Below are positions 1-7,098 of a DNA stretch of 64,000 bases, piece after piece. Position 1 is the stretch's first letter, and every line of letters begins with the position of its first letter. This DNA is from Methylobacterium sp. J-070. GTDB lineage: Bacteria > Pseudomonadota > Alphaproteobacteria > Rhizobiales > Beijerinckiaceae. The translations under genes were made by a program, and so were the position numbers. A model generated the notes under the pieces. The model was given only the letters and a program-made list of their open reading frames with translations, had not been told where the DNA came from and did no database searches. Location of the stretch: positions 1-64,000 of the forward strand of contig NZ_JAKSXX010000053.1 of NCBI RefSeq assembly GCF_022829385.1, given 5' to 3'.

Positions 1-51
1 GGAACGGACTCTCGATCGCCGAGTTGCTCGGCAGGTTGGAGAGAGGGCGAC

Positions 52-138
52 ATGCTGACAGGCAGCCTGCTGTGGCTCATCGGAGTGCCGATCCCCATCG
101 TCATCCTGCTGTGGCTGTTTTTTCTACGTGGGCGGTAG
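52..138 (+). CDS. Small single-span membrane protein, 28 aa
   Basis: A 28-residue frame starts with ATG after a purine-rich GGAGAGAGGG ribosome site. Almost the whole product is one hydrophobic helix (LLWLIGVPIPIVILLWLFF) followed by a basic LRGR tail, which predicts an inner-membrane protein with the basic end in the cytoplasm. I do not recognise a family. Very small membrane proteins of this kind are common cargo in prophage-like elements. It lies just ahead of a second plus-strand small gene, so the two may share a transcript. Confidence 0.5.
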   Translation: MLTGSLLWLIGVPIPIVILLWLFFLRGR

Positions 139-141
139 CGC

Positions 142-405
142 ATGCCATCTAGAATGAGCATCCTGCTTGCTGCATCCGCCATGGCTCTCATGGGCACTGG
201 CGGAACTGGCATGGCACGCGGCGGCGGCGCTACACCTCCTGGCGGGCAGCTGGCGGCAACCGCGCCTGGTGGGACAGAAGGTCTTGCGGGGCCCCGGAAC
301 GTCGCTGACGCCATTCGCAGCGGCCACGCCTACGGTTGGCACCACGACGCAAGTCGGAACTGGGTCCGCGATCCTCGCGACCGGTCTCGGGCGCTTGGGT
401 ATTAA
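142..405 (+). CDS. Possible small exported protein
   Basis: An 87-residue frame (an alternative ATG at 154 gives 83 residues) begins with a signal-peptide-like segment MSILLAASAMALMG and then a glycine- and alanine-rich linker. The C-terminal part has HAYGWHHDASRNW, a cluster of histidines and aromatic residues. No family is recognised. Support is limited to the signal-like start, its place right after another small plus-strand gene, and the lack of a better frame on this strand. It could be spurious. If real, it would be a periplasmic or secreted cargo protein. Confidence 0.35.
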   Translation: MPSRMSILLAASAMALMGTGGTGMARGGGATPPGGQLAATAPGGTEGLAGPRNVADAIRSGHAYGWHHDASRNWVRDPRDRSRALGY

Positions 406-477
406 GAGAAACGGCTATCTCCGGCTTAGCTCCACTGCCTCGAACAGGTTGTTGGAGGCATACATATCGCAAAGAGA

Positions 478-503
478 AGCCCGCGCAGCGAACTGAGCGG
501 GCT
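478..503 (-). terminator. Rho-independent terminator, minus strand
   Basis: The arms AGCCCGC and GCGGGCT form a perfect 7-bp stem around a 12-nt loop. Read on the minus strand the stem is followed by CTTCTCTTT, a pyrimidine-rich tail. It lies downstream of the 569-685 fragment and closely resembles the hairpin at 1657-1683, which follows the tape-measure gene. Confidence 0.6.
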
Positions 504-565
504 GAGTTTATCTCTCGTGAATACGGTATACGTCCGATCGGCTGGCTGGTTCCGCAGTCGTCGCT

Positions 566-685
566 ATCCCCGTCCGCCTTCGCCATCTGGCGCCCGTGGT
601 TCTGCACGATGTCGCGGAAGAGGTTGCCGCTCACAGCCACCCAGCTATCCTGCCGGGATGCGCGCTGCCCTCGCTGTTCAGGCAT
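566..685 (-). pseudogene. Fragment matching the C-terminus of the tape-measure protein
   Basis: A minus-strand frame starts with ATG at 685, overlapping the end of the RMF-like gene in an ATGCCTGA overlap. After about 15 residues it encodes SGNLFRDIVQNHGR then QMAKADG. The last residues of the tape-measure protein ending at 1810 read SGNLFKDIVLRRGR then PMASADG. The frame here runs on to 230 without a convincing protein, and a near-copy of the tape-measure terminator lies downstream. I read it as the leftover 3' end of a second tape-measure-type gene. A short functional protein sharing the motif is possible. Confidence 0.5.
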
Positions 686-860
686 CTGCTAGGGGCAAGT
701 CGGGACCATCCTCGGTTGGCGTACCGTCGTAGCCTTCTAACCAAGCCTGACGCTCAGCCGACTCCACCGGATAAGGGCAACTGTCCTTCGGTCGACCGAT
801 CACCCGGGCGTGCGCGCCCTCGGCAATCGCTCCCACAGTGCTAGGTTTGCGCGTGTCCAT
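678..860 (-). CDS. Ribosome modulation factor/CrpP-like small protein, 60 aa
   Basis: The 60-residue product has the layout of the RMF family: a short helix with GAIAEGAHARVIGR, then CPYP, then AERQAWLEGY. RMF binds and inactivates 100S ribosomes in stationary phase; many alphaproteobacteria and mobile elements encode short CPY...AWLxG proteins annotated as Rmf/CrpP family. The acidic tail DGTPTEDGPDLPLADA is extra. The ATG at 860 has only a weak ribosome site. Its stop overlaps the start of the next minus-strand frame, suggesting coupling. Family membership is from motif recognition; the function, whether ribosome hibernation or something phage-specific, is inferred. Confidence 0.65.
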   Translation of the reverse strand: MDTRKPSTVGAIAEGAHARVIGRPKDSCPYPVESAERQAWLEGYDGTPTEDGPDLPLADA

Positions 861-982
861 AGATCCGACAACGCGGTGGGACTCAAAAAGGCGACGCGCC
901 CCCCAAACTGAAGCGCGTCGCAAGTGGGCTCGTGGTCTCATCATCGAGCCGGTTGAATTGCCCGCAAAGTGCGGACCAATGG

Positions 983-1264
983 CTACTTCCCGCTTGGCGC
1001 CGCACCGCTGCCTGTCACGCCATTGCCGCCCGTGCTGCCGGCGGGAGCGCCCCGCGTAGCCGTGCTGGGACCGTTGCTGGTGCTGGGGCCACCCATCCGC
1101 ATCATGCGAGAATGCTTCATGCGGCGCTTCTTCATGCGCACGTTCACGATTGCGTCCGTCGGTCCCGCGATAGCGGATGCTGGGCCTGCGGGGACCGCCG
1201 CGGCAGGCAGCGAGAGAGTGGCAAGGGCCGCTGCGGCGAGAGCAGTGAAAGCTAGGATGCGCAT
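983..1264 (-). CDS. Small exported basic protein
   Basis: The 93-residue product starts at ATG 1264, behind a clear GGAGGA ribosome site at good spacing; longer starts lack one. It begins with a typical Sec signal peptide (MRILAFTALAAAALATLSLPAAA, likely cleaved near residue 23). The mature part is short, with a basic and methionine-rich stretch (VRMKKRRMKHSRMMRMG) and a Ser/Gly/Thr/Pro-rich tail expected to be disordered. I do not recognise a family. It is probably a periplasmic or surface cargo protein of the element. Confidence 0.6.
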   Translation of the reverse strand: MRILAFTALAAAALATLSLPAAAVPAGPASAIAGPTDAIVNVRMKKRRMKHSRMMRMGGPSTSNGPSTATRGAPAGSTGGNGVTGSGAAPSGK

Positions 1265-1472
1265 GAAAATCCTCCGTGCCTCGACGCAGGAGGTGCGCCT
1301 GGCCATCAGCAATCACCGCGGCGCAGCTTTGGTTCAACTATCCTCCGTCGGCCTCCGCCGGCTGCAGTATGTGGTTCGGTACCAAGTCGCGGCCAAACCA
1401 GACCTTCACGGTCCGTAAACGCGCCGACGCTATCACGGAAGTGTGAGCCTTGATCGGCGCAGGATCCGTGAC

Positions 1473-1637
1473 ATGCCTCAGCTGCTGAAGCGGTTCGTCC
1501 GTGATGAGACAGGTGCCACCGCTATCGAGTACGGCATGATCGCCGCTCTGATCGCCGTCGCCATCATCGTCTCGCTCAGGCTGGTAGGCTCGAGGCTCGG
1601 ATCGAAGTTCAGCGCGATCTCGGGCAATCTAAATTGA
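1473..1637 (+). CDS. flp: Flp/Fap-type pilin subunit
   Basis: The 54-residue product (ATG 1473 chosen over an upstream alternative at 1443) has the Flp pilin signature: a short basic leader ending before GATAIEYGMIAALIAVAII, with the conserved Glu-Tyr of the prepilin cleavage and assembly site at the start of the hydrophobic helix. Flp prepilins are processed by the TadV/CpaA peptidase and assembled by the Tad/Cpa machine into adhesive pili. No tad/cpa genes lie in the window, so host-encoded machinery would be needed. It is the only plus-strand gene between two minus-strand blocks, the position of an independently expressed cargo gene. Confidence 0.85.
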   Translation: MPQLLKRFVRDETGATAIEYGMIAALIAVAIIVSLRLVGSRLGSKFSAISGNLN

Positions 1638-1656
1638 GGCAGCTTCGGCAAGAAGA

Positions 1657-1683
1657 AGCCCGCGCCGACGGACCGGGCGGGCT
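1657..1683 (-). terminator. Terminator of the tape-measure operon
   Basis: Arms AGCCCGC and GCGGGCT form a 7-bp perfect stem. Read on the minus strand it ends in a run CTTCTTCTT. It lies about 125 nt past the tape-measure stop codon and 20 nt past the convergent Flp pilin stop, so it may serve mainly the minus-strand operon. It is nearly identical to the hairpin at 478-503. Confidence 0.65.
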
Positions 1684-1809
1684 GAGTGGCCATTGGGGTA
1701 TCAAGAGGTCTCGAATAGCTCAGCCGTCGATTGAGTCGCGTCATCCGTTCGAAGGATCCCAGCGCCTCAATCTGCCTTCCGCATCTGCGCTCCGTTCTGG
1801 GTGACGGCG

Positions 1810-4281
1810 TCAGGCCCCGTCCGCCGATGCCATCGGCCGCCCACGCCGCAATACGATGTCCTTAAACAGGTTGCCGGAGGCGGAGGTCCGGACGTTCGTG
1901 TCCGGCCCTGGCCGCTGCACGACGACGCTAACCGACCCGTTGTTCTCGATGTGCGGGCCGCCGACGACACCAGCACGGGCGGCCGAGGCATCAAGGCGAC
2001 CTTCGCCCTTCTGCATCGCCTCGAAGGTCTTGCGAGCCTTCTCCCGGGCCGCCCAAGCCTCACCGTCAGCTTGACCGCCGCGCAGGCGGTTGGCCTCCTC
2101 CATCGTCAGCCCAGGCGCATCCTTCATCGAGTTCGGCTTCAGCACCCGCGGCGCACCGTTCGGGAGGAAATCGCCTTCACTCGCGCTCGGCAGGCGTGCC
2201 GTCGCTCCTGAGCCGCTGGGCACGTAGCCAGAGTCGCCCCAGCGCGGATCGGCGTTCCTGTCCCCGTGGTAGCCCATCCAGTTGCGGAGCCAGCCACGGC
2301 CGTTCTTCGCCAAGCCCTGGGCGATCCAGCGCACCTGCGAGGCGATCGTCTTCGGGTCGCGAACGTCGAGGCCGGTCTCCTTCTCGAACTGGACACCGAG
2401 GCCGCGCCGTCGATTGAGCTGGAACGGCCCCCAGGACGACTCAAGGGCATCGTCCTTCTTGTCGTAGGCGGCGGCCGGATTGTCCCGGTTGTGCCGGTGG
2501 CCGGACTCCCCGGCTCGAATGCCCTCCATGATGCGTGGATCGATGCCGGCCGCACGGGCCTCGCGCTCAATCAGGGACGACAGGTTGCCCGCATCACTGC
2601 CGAGAGGCGTTCCGCTGCCGCCGATACCGGGCAGGCGCTGAGAACCACCGCCGCCGAGCCCAGGGATCCGCCCGTCCGGTCCGGTCGGCACTGTCGGACC
2701 ACCGTCGTATCCGGGGACCTTCCGCATCAAATACTGCCTGAACTGCTCCCGCATCGTGCCGCGCATCGCTTCGGAGTATGGCGCGGTGCCGCCCGGCCCA
2801 CCGAAGATCCTGGCGCCGCCGAGCGAAGCAGCCTGGATCCGAGCACCCCCGAACAGCTCATCCGCGTCCAGGCTCGATTTCTGAGCCGTGGCGTCCTGCT
2901 TGGTCTTCAGTTGCTCGCTCAATCCGTCGATTGATTTGCGCAGCCGTTCGGTCGAAGCGTCAAAGTCCTTCTGCCGCTGCTCCGGCGTGCGGGCTTTGAG
3001 CCGGCTCAATTCGGCCTCGGCGTCGGCCAGCTTCTTTTCGGCGACCTCCGGCGTGTCGAGCAGGCCCATGCGCTGCTGTGTCCGACCGATCAGGTGCTGA
3101 GACGCCTCCCGCGACACGTCTCGCAGCTTCCGCAATCGGTCGACGTTCTCCTGGGCGTTGATCTCGTCATCGCCGGCCATAGGGGCAAGCCTGCGGGCGA
3201 GCGGGCCACTGCCGCCATCCAGGTGCCGCAGCCCCTCGACCACCTTGCCCTCGTTGAAGCTTTTGATCGCCGCAGCGATCTCCTTCACGCCCTCGGCCAG
3301 TGGCTTCACCAGCATCGTCGTGCTGGTGAGCATCTGCTCAGCACTCTGACCGGCGGACTTCCAGTCGATCTTGTTCAGCTCGTCGCCGATGTCGTGCATG
3401 CTCTGGCGCAGGCCGTCGATCATCTCCTTCCGCTTTCCGGAGGCGATGTCGTCCATCCAGGTCGCAAACCGCTCAGCCGGTACCATCAGCTCGGACGCGA
3501 TCGTTGTGCCGATGCGGCCCATGGACGAGCGCAGGTCAGCCAGCGCCCGCTCATACCGCTCCGCGCTCTCGACGGTTTTCGGGTCCAGCGGTCCTAGCTT
3601 CTCGGCGGTCTTGGCGTTCAGGTCCCGGATCGCCCCGAGGTGCTTATCGCCGAGGCGGCCCAGATCCATGTTACCGAACAGCTTCTCGGCGAAGCGACCG
3701 CGATCCACGGCGTTCGGGATCTGCTCCAGAAATTCCTCAGTCATCTTGAGGGCTTCGTCGTTGTTCGTCGTGCCCTTCAGCTTGATGGCGAACTGGGCGA
3801 CCACTTGGTTCTGCGATTGCAGGAAGCCCATCGTCTCGCCGACGCCACGGCGAATGTCGCGCATGTTCTGCGAGAAGCTTTTTGCGGCGACTGAAGATGC
3901 GTCGCTTGACACGCCGAACTTGCCAGCCACCGACTGGAAGATGCGAAGCTGGTCCGCGGCCATGCCGGTTTCGCGACCGAGCTGCCCGAGGCTCGACAGG
4001 TTGCCGGAGAGATTGTTCAGCGCAGCGGCGATGCCCGCGACAGCAACGCCCGCACCGAGACCCGTGACCCCAAGTGCGGCGAACGCCGGGTTCAGTACGG
4101 TTTTAGCGGTGTTGGCAGTCGCCTGGGCTGCGGCCTCAGCTTTGTTCAACCCTTTCGCCAGAGCCTCGCCGTGCTTGGCGCCCTCACGGCTGGTGTCGAG
4201 AAGCTGTGCCCTCAAGGCTTTCAGGGGACCGGAGAACCGATCCACCACCTCAGCCTGCATGCGGAGCGCTTCATCAGCCAT
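1810..4281 (-). CDS. Phage tail tape-measure protein with lysozyme-like domain
   Basis: The 823-residue protein has a tape-measure layout. The first 110 residues hold a basic coiled segment and an Ala/Gly-rich hydrophobic helix; residues 110-520 are long helical, coiled-coil-rich segments with motifs such as GMAADQLRIFQ. Residues about 570-695 form a lytic-transglycosylase or lysozyme-like domain with AGESGH (probable catalytic Glu near 590), SSWGPFQL and a terminal NWMGYHG. In siphophages such proteins set tail length and help the DNA cross the cell wall. The ATG overlaps the stop of the 43-residue gene upstream (ATGGCTGA), so translation is coupled. A terminator follows at 1657-1683. No other tail gene is visible here. 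Confidence 0.85.
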   Translation of the reverse strand: MADEALRMQAEVVDRFSGPLKALRAQLLDTSREGAKHGEALAKGLNKAEAAAQATANTAKTVLNPAFAALGVTGLGAGVAVAGIAAALNNLSGNLSSLGQLGRETGMAADQLRIFQSVAGKFGVSSDASSVAAKSFSQNMRDIRRGVGETMGFLQSQNQVVAQFAIKLKGTTNNDEALKMTEEFLEQIPNAVDRGRFAEKLFGNMDLGRLGDKHLGAIRDLNAKTAEKLGPLDPKTVESAERYERALADLRSSMGRIGTTIASELMVPAERFATWMDDIASGKRKEMIDGLRQSMHDIGDELNKIDWKSAGQSAEQMLTSTTMLVKPLAEGVKEIAAAIKSFNEGKVVEGLRHLDGGSGPLARRLAPMAGDDEINAQENVDRLRKLRDVSREASQHLIGRTQQRMGLLDTPEVAEKKLADAEAELSRLKARTPEQRQKDFDASTERLRKSIDGLSEQLKTKQDATAQKSSLDADELFGGARIQAASLGGARIFGGPGGTAPYSEAMRGTMREQFRQYLMRKVPGYDGGPTVPTGPDGRIPGLGGGGSQRLPGIGGSGTPLGSDAGNLSSLIEREARAAGIDPRIMEGIRAGESGHRHNRDNPAAAYDKKDDALESSWGPFQLNRRRGLGVQFEKETGLDVRDPKTIASQVRWIAQGLAKNGRGWLRNWMGYHGDRNADPRWGDSGYVPSGSGATARLPSASEGDFLPNGAPRVLKPNSMKDAPGLTMEEANRLRGGQADGEAWAAREKARKTFEAMQKGEGRLDASAARAGVVGGPHIENNGSVSVVVQRPGPDTNVRTSASGNLFKDIVLRRGRPMASADGA

Positions 4282-4405
4282 GGGCGGTCACCTTCTGCCA
4301 CCGAGTGCCATTCCACCGGAGCTTGATCCCGAACAGCTCGCGGATCTCGCCGATGCGCGGCGGGTCGTTTGAGGGGATGGGCTGAGGGGGCGGCTGGTCG
4401 GTCAT
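4274..4405 (-). CDS. 43-residue protein coupled to the tape-measure gene
   Basis: A 43-residue frame starts at ATG 4405, overlapping the TGA of the upstream gene (ATGA), and ends in an 8-nt overlap with the tape-measure start. Overlaps on both sides are strong evidence that it is translated. The product starts proline-rich (MTDQPPPQPIPSNDPP) and then has RIGEIRELFGIKLRWNGTRW, with several basic and aromatic residues. Its position directly ahead of a tape-measure gene recalls tail-assembly chaperones, but the sequence is too short to claim that family. Confidence 0.6.
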   Translation of the reverse strand: MTDQPPPQPIPSNDPPRIGEIRELFGIKLRWNGTRWQKVTAHG

Positions 4406-4992
4406 GCCGGCACCGCCAGTTCACGGGTTCCCCGGGCCTCGACCTGGGCGAGGAACGCCTCGCAAGCCTCCTCATCGAAGGCGGCTCCAACACGCCTGGC
4501 CAGGACGGGCCAGTCAGGACCGGGGAAGTCCGCCGTGCCGCACAGCTCGCCGACGGTGAAGCCTTTGGCAAACCCCTCGAACCCACGAGCCTCAAGGGCT
4601 TGTGCCGCCGCGTCGTCAAGGGCGCCCGCGACCATCACGCTGAGGGCGTAGGCAAGTTCTACCGTGGCCCCAGCCTCAACGGCACTTCGCGCCACGATGG
4701 CTTCCGCCCGCCCGATGATGCTGCGCGCAAGTGCCACCTCGGGCTCGTAGCCGTCGACCAGAAAGGCGTTCCGCATGAGGCGCGGCCGATCGGCAGCCAG
4801 CTTGCGCGCCCTGACCACGCCCTTGTCCTCGTAGGTCTGGCTCAACTGAGTCCGCTGGATCCAGTTAAGAGCATCCTCGCGGTTCAGTTTGCCGTCGGAA
4901 CGTACTGGCAGGCCAGCCTTCACGTATTGGCTGACGCGGGCCTTAGAAATCTTCAGCTCGGCAGCAAGTGCAGCCTTAGTTGTGATCGCCAT
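4402..4992 (-). CDS. Nu1-like winged-helix protein (terminase small subunit-like)
   Basis: The 196-residue protein begins with a DNA-binding helix-turn-helix: MAITTKAALAAELKIS then KARVSQYVKAGLPV, followed by NREDALNWI. This order of HTH, G-[LM]-P-V turn and AxxWI helix resembles the N-terminal domain of Nu1-type terminase small subunits, which bind the packaging site. Residues 60-196 are helical and acidic and I do not recognise them. It heads a coupled three-gene unit with the 43-residue protein and the tape-measure protein. A packaging subunit directly before a tape-measure gene is unusual. It could instead be a regulator of the tail operon. Confidence 0.5.
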   Translation of the reverse strand: MAITTKAALAAELKISKARVSQYVKAGLPVRSDGKLNREDALNWIQRTQLSQTYEDKGVVRARKLAADRPRLMRNAFLVDGYEPEVALARSIIGRAEAIVARSAVEAGATVELAYALSVMVAGALDDAAAQALEARGFEGFAKGFTVGELCGTADFPGPDWPVLARRVGAAFDEEACEAFLAQVEARGTRELAVPA

Positions 4993-5193
4993 GAGTCGGA
5001 CGCCAATTGTGAAGGGTTAAGTCGTTTTCAGCGCCTGCACCTAGACAGGTCATTTGCTCGGGCGGACCCTCGGCTTCCCCCCTCCCTAGAAGGGACCCAG
5101 GGACTTGCGTGACCGGGCACCCTCCCTGGACGATGGTCAGTGGCACTCCCTGTGCTGTGCTCGGTTGATCCTGCTGCAGCCAGGGATGGGACC

Positions 5194-5316
5194 ATGCTCA
5201 AGGTGCTTCGCTTTCTCCGAGGCTGGTTCCTGCTCTCGATCCCGGTGGGTCTGTTCGTCGGCAGGTATATGAAGGCGGGCAAGGGACCGCCGGTGCTGGA
5301 TGACGAGCGCCGGTAG
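5194..5316 (+). CDS. Small membrane protein, 40 aa
   Basis: A 40-residue frame starts at ATG 5194 behind CAGGGATGGG. The product has a basic N-terminus (MLKVLRFLRG), one hydrophobic span (WFLLSIPVGLFVG) and a charged tail ending VLDDERR, predicting a single-pass inner-membrane protein. No family is recognised. It stands alone on the plus strand between minus-strand genes. Short membrane proteins in similar positions occur at 52-138 and 7862-7990, so the element carries several. Confidence 0.55.
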   Translation: MLKVLRFLRGWFLLSIPVGLFVGRYMKAGKGPPVLDDERR

Positions 5317-5326
5317 CGGTGAGGTC

Positions 5327-5518
5327 TCACCGGACACCGGCTGATCGCCACGCCAGCCAGCGGGCGTCAGCCTCAGCGGCAGTCTCGTGCAGGAGGTCGG
5401 GCCTGATTGGAGCGCGCTCGGTGGTGCCGATGCCGTGAGCGTCACCCGGATCGCGGGGCGTGGTCTCGATGACCGGCACGTCGGGCTGCGCGGCGGTGTC
5501 GGGCTTGGTGGCTGCCAT
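5327..5518 (-). CDS. Hypothetical protein, 63 aa
   Basis: The 63-residue frame starts at ATG 5518 with GGAGAG at suitable spacing. A longer upstream extension exists but crosses a hairpin and has no ribosome site. The product is hydrophilic and proline-rich at the start (MAATKPDTAAQPDVPVIETT), then has DLLHETAAEADARWLAWR. It is probably soluble. No family is recognised. It lies downstream of a probable terminator at 5680-5700 and so may have its own promoter. Confidence 0.45.
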   Translation of the reverse strand: MAATKPDTAAQPDVPVIETTPRDPGDAHGIGTTERAPIRPDLLHETAAEADARWLAWRSAGVR

Positions 5519-5679
5519 GAAGGCTCTCCGGACTGTCGGGTGAGGAGACCGCAGCGGGGTGACCCCTCCGCCGCGATCTCCCGGGATCCCTGCTTGGTCA
5601 GGGAGTGCAGTCGTGCCGGCCTTTGGATCCCCGGTTCCATGGCCATGGTCGTTCGGGGACAGGCTGGCTGCCGTTGTTG

Positions 5680-5700
5680 AGAGGACTGCGGCTCTCTCAA
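5680..5700. terminator. Candidate hairpin terminator between small genes
   Basis: The arms TTGAGAG and CTCTCAA form a perfect 7-bp stem with a GC-rich loop. It lies about 50 nt past the stop of the minus-strand gene ending at 5748 and ahead of the gene starting at 5518. There is no strong T-run, so the terminator role is tentative. Confidence 0.35.
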
Positions 5701-5747
5701 TGGCGCGAGCAGGAGGCCCGTGAGGGCTTGGACCCGCGCAATCCGGA

Positions 5748-6017
5748 TTAGGCGACGCGCTTCCAGCGGGAGCCGTCGGCCGCATACCGCTCAGCACCGA
5801 CCGTGAAGGATGAGCCTGGCGTGTGCAGATCGCGCCGGGTCTGCTCGACTGCGGTTGATCGGGTCTGAGTACCGATGGCCTCGTCCTGGCGGTTCTGCGC
5901 TGACCAAGCGGCCACACGCTCGGCCTGGGTGGGCTTGCGCTCAGCGGCGGCCAGCTCGGGCTTGCGGAGGGCACGGCGGGCCCAGGCGCGGCCTTCCTCA
6001 ATCTCAGTGCGGTTCAT
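5748..6017 (-). CDS. Hypothetical basic protein, 89 aa
   Basis: The 89-residue product starts at ATG 6017 behind a GGGAGGA ribosome site; this start is clearly better than the upstream in-frame one. It overlaps the end of the 6004-6669 gene by 14 nt, suggesting coupling. The N-terminal half is helical and charged (EIEEGRAWARRALRKPELAAAERKP); the C-terminal part has RRDLHTPGSSFTVGAER. I do not recognise a family. It is the third gene of a minus-strand cluster headed by the ribbon-helix-helix gene at 6899. Confidence 0.55.
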   Translation of the reverse strand: MNRTEIEEGRAWARRALRKPELAAAERKPTQAERVAAWSAQNRQDEAIGTQTRSTAVEQTRRDLHTPGSSFTVGAERYAADGSRWKRVA

Positions 6018-6669
6018 GGACGATCCTCCCATGGATCGGGGCGATCTCGCCCCAGATGTAGCCGGCGTCGGTGCCGAGGGCGGGCAGCCGGACGCGGCTG
6101 GCAATCGTGCTGTGCGGCTGGTCGGACCGGCCTTCAAAGCTGTAGCGGGGCTCACCGGGCGGGACCGGATCGGCACCGTCAGGCAAGGCATAGTTGGCGG
6201 CGTCGATCAGCGCGGCCCGCTCGCGGATCTTGGACAGCAGCGGCACGAGGCGCTGGGCCTCGGTGACGTACTCGGTCGCCAGCTTCTCGACCTCGTCGCT
6301 GGCCTTCATGGCCTTGCGATGCAGATCCTTGCGGCGCTTCTGCTCGGCTTCGTGTACGGCCTGGGCCGCAGCCTCGGCAGACACCGCGGCGGCGTGCTGG
6401 GCTGTGGCTTGATCCTGCCGAACCTTGGCCAGCGCGATGCGGGTGTCGAGGGCAAGCAGATCTTCCACCGAGCCGTTCACCAGAACGTCGGAACGGGAGT
6501 CTTCCAAGGTCTCGCGCTCGGCCTGAGCGGCATCACGCTCGGCGAGGATTTGAGCGGCGGTTCTCGGTGAGGCTGGCAGCACGGTCTTCAAGTCAGAACG
6601 ACTGCGGCCGAGGCTGACGTAGGACGCGACGTGCCGGTCTTGGCGGATGTTTGCGATCGGGAGGTTCAT
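6004..6669 (-). CDS. Coiled-coil protein of unknown function
   Basis: The 221-residue product starts at ATG 6669 after GAGGCCCGCC; a TTG 15 nt upstream is possible but less likely. Residues about 40-160 are a long Ala/Glu/Gln/Arg-rich coiled coil (AAQILAERDAAQAERETLED, later EAEQKRRKDLHRKAMK). The C-terminal 60 residues are more ordered, with PVPPGEPRYSFEGRSD and GYIWGEIAPIHGRI. No signal peptide or membrane span is seen. Phage scaffold or accessory proteins can look like this, but no family is assigned. It sits between the ribbon-helix-helix gene and the 89-residue gene in one operon. Confidence 0.6.
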   Translation of the reverse strand: MNLPIANIRQDRHVASYVSLGRSRSDLKTVLPASPRTAAQILAERDAAQAERETLEDSRSDVLVNGSVEDLLALDTRIALAKVRQDQATAQHAAAVSAEAAAQAVHEAEQKRRKDLHRKAMKASDEVEKLATEYVTEAQRLVPLLSKIRERAALIDAANYALPDGADPVPPGEPRYSFEGRSDQPHSTIASRVRLPALGTDAGYIWGEIAPIHGRIVHEPH

Positions 6670-6680
6670 GCCGGCGGGCC

Positions 6681-6899
6681 TCAAGCTGCACGAGCGAGTG
6701 CGGGAGCGGCCGGCGGGGTGCGGGGGCCGTCGTCCGGGCCGAGCCGAACACCATGACGGGCGAGATGCGCGCGCAGGCTCTGGCGCGTGAACTCGGACAT
6801 GGTCTGGCCGCGCTGGCGGGCGGTGGTCTCCACGGCTCGGGCGAGGTCGGTCTCGACCTTCAGCCGGAGCAAAGCATCTCGACGAAGAGGGTTAATCAT
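6681..6899 (-). CDS. Ribbon-helix-helix (CopG/Arc-like) DNA-binding protein
   Basis: The 72-residue product has a ribbon-helix-helix fold signature: a short strand (ALLRLKVETDLARAVE), a helix, then RGQTMSEFTRQSLRAHLARHG. Such dimers usually autoregulate by binding short tandem repeats. Three GTTGYCC boxes at exact 10-bp spacing lie about 105-130 nt upstream of its start at 7004-7030 and are the obvious candidate site. The Pro/Ala-rich tail is probably disordered. It is the first gene of the minus-strand operon running to 5748. It could be an antitoxin, but no toxin-like partner is evident. Confidence 0.7.
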   Translation of the reverse strand: MINPLRRDALLRLKVETDLARAVETTARQRGQTMSEFTRQSLRAHLARHGVRLGPDDGPRTPPAAPALARAA

Positions 6900-7003
6900 G
6901 GTGTGGCTACGCCTCGCTCACTGCGTAGCCAGAACTCTGGTTCGCCTATGCCAACTGAGCAAGGGTTCGCCGCGGCAGCACAAGCCGGCCGAAAGCGAAT
7001 GCT

Positions 7004-7030
7004 GTTGTCCTTAGTTGTCCACTGTTGCCC
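7004..7030. promoter_or_regulatory. Three heptad repeats at 10-bp spacing
   Basis: GTTGTCC at 7004-7010, GTTGTCC at 7014-7020 and GTTGCCC at 7024-7030 are direct repeats one helical turn apart. They lie in the divergent region between the ribbon-helix-helix gene (minus, start 6899) and the plus-strand gene at 7099, next to an AT-rich TATGTTATAT. This is the arrangement expected for a cooperative ribbon-helix-helix operator. Confidence 0.5.
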
Positions 7031-7098
7031 TATGTTATATCCCGTCCAGCCAATTCATGCTAATATGCCGCACTACCGGTGCTGGTTTTTGCGTTGGA

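Noticed and set aside
5137..6001. Long minus-strand frames covering the 5.1-6.0 kb small genes
   Set aside because: Composition is Pro/Arg/Ser-rich and random; shorter genes with ribosome sites at 5518 and 6017 explain the region better.
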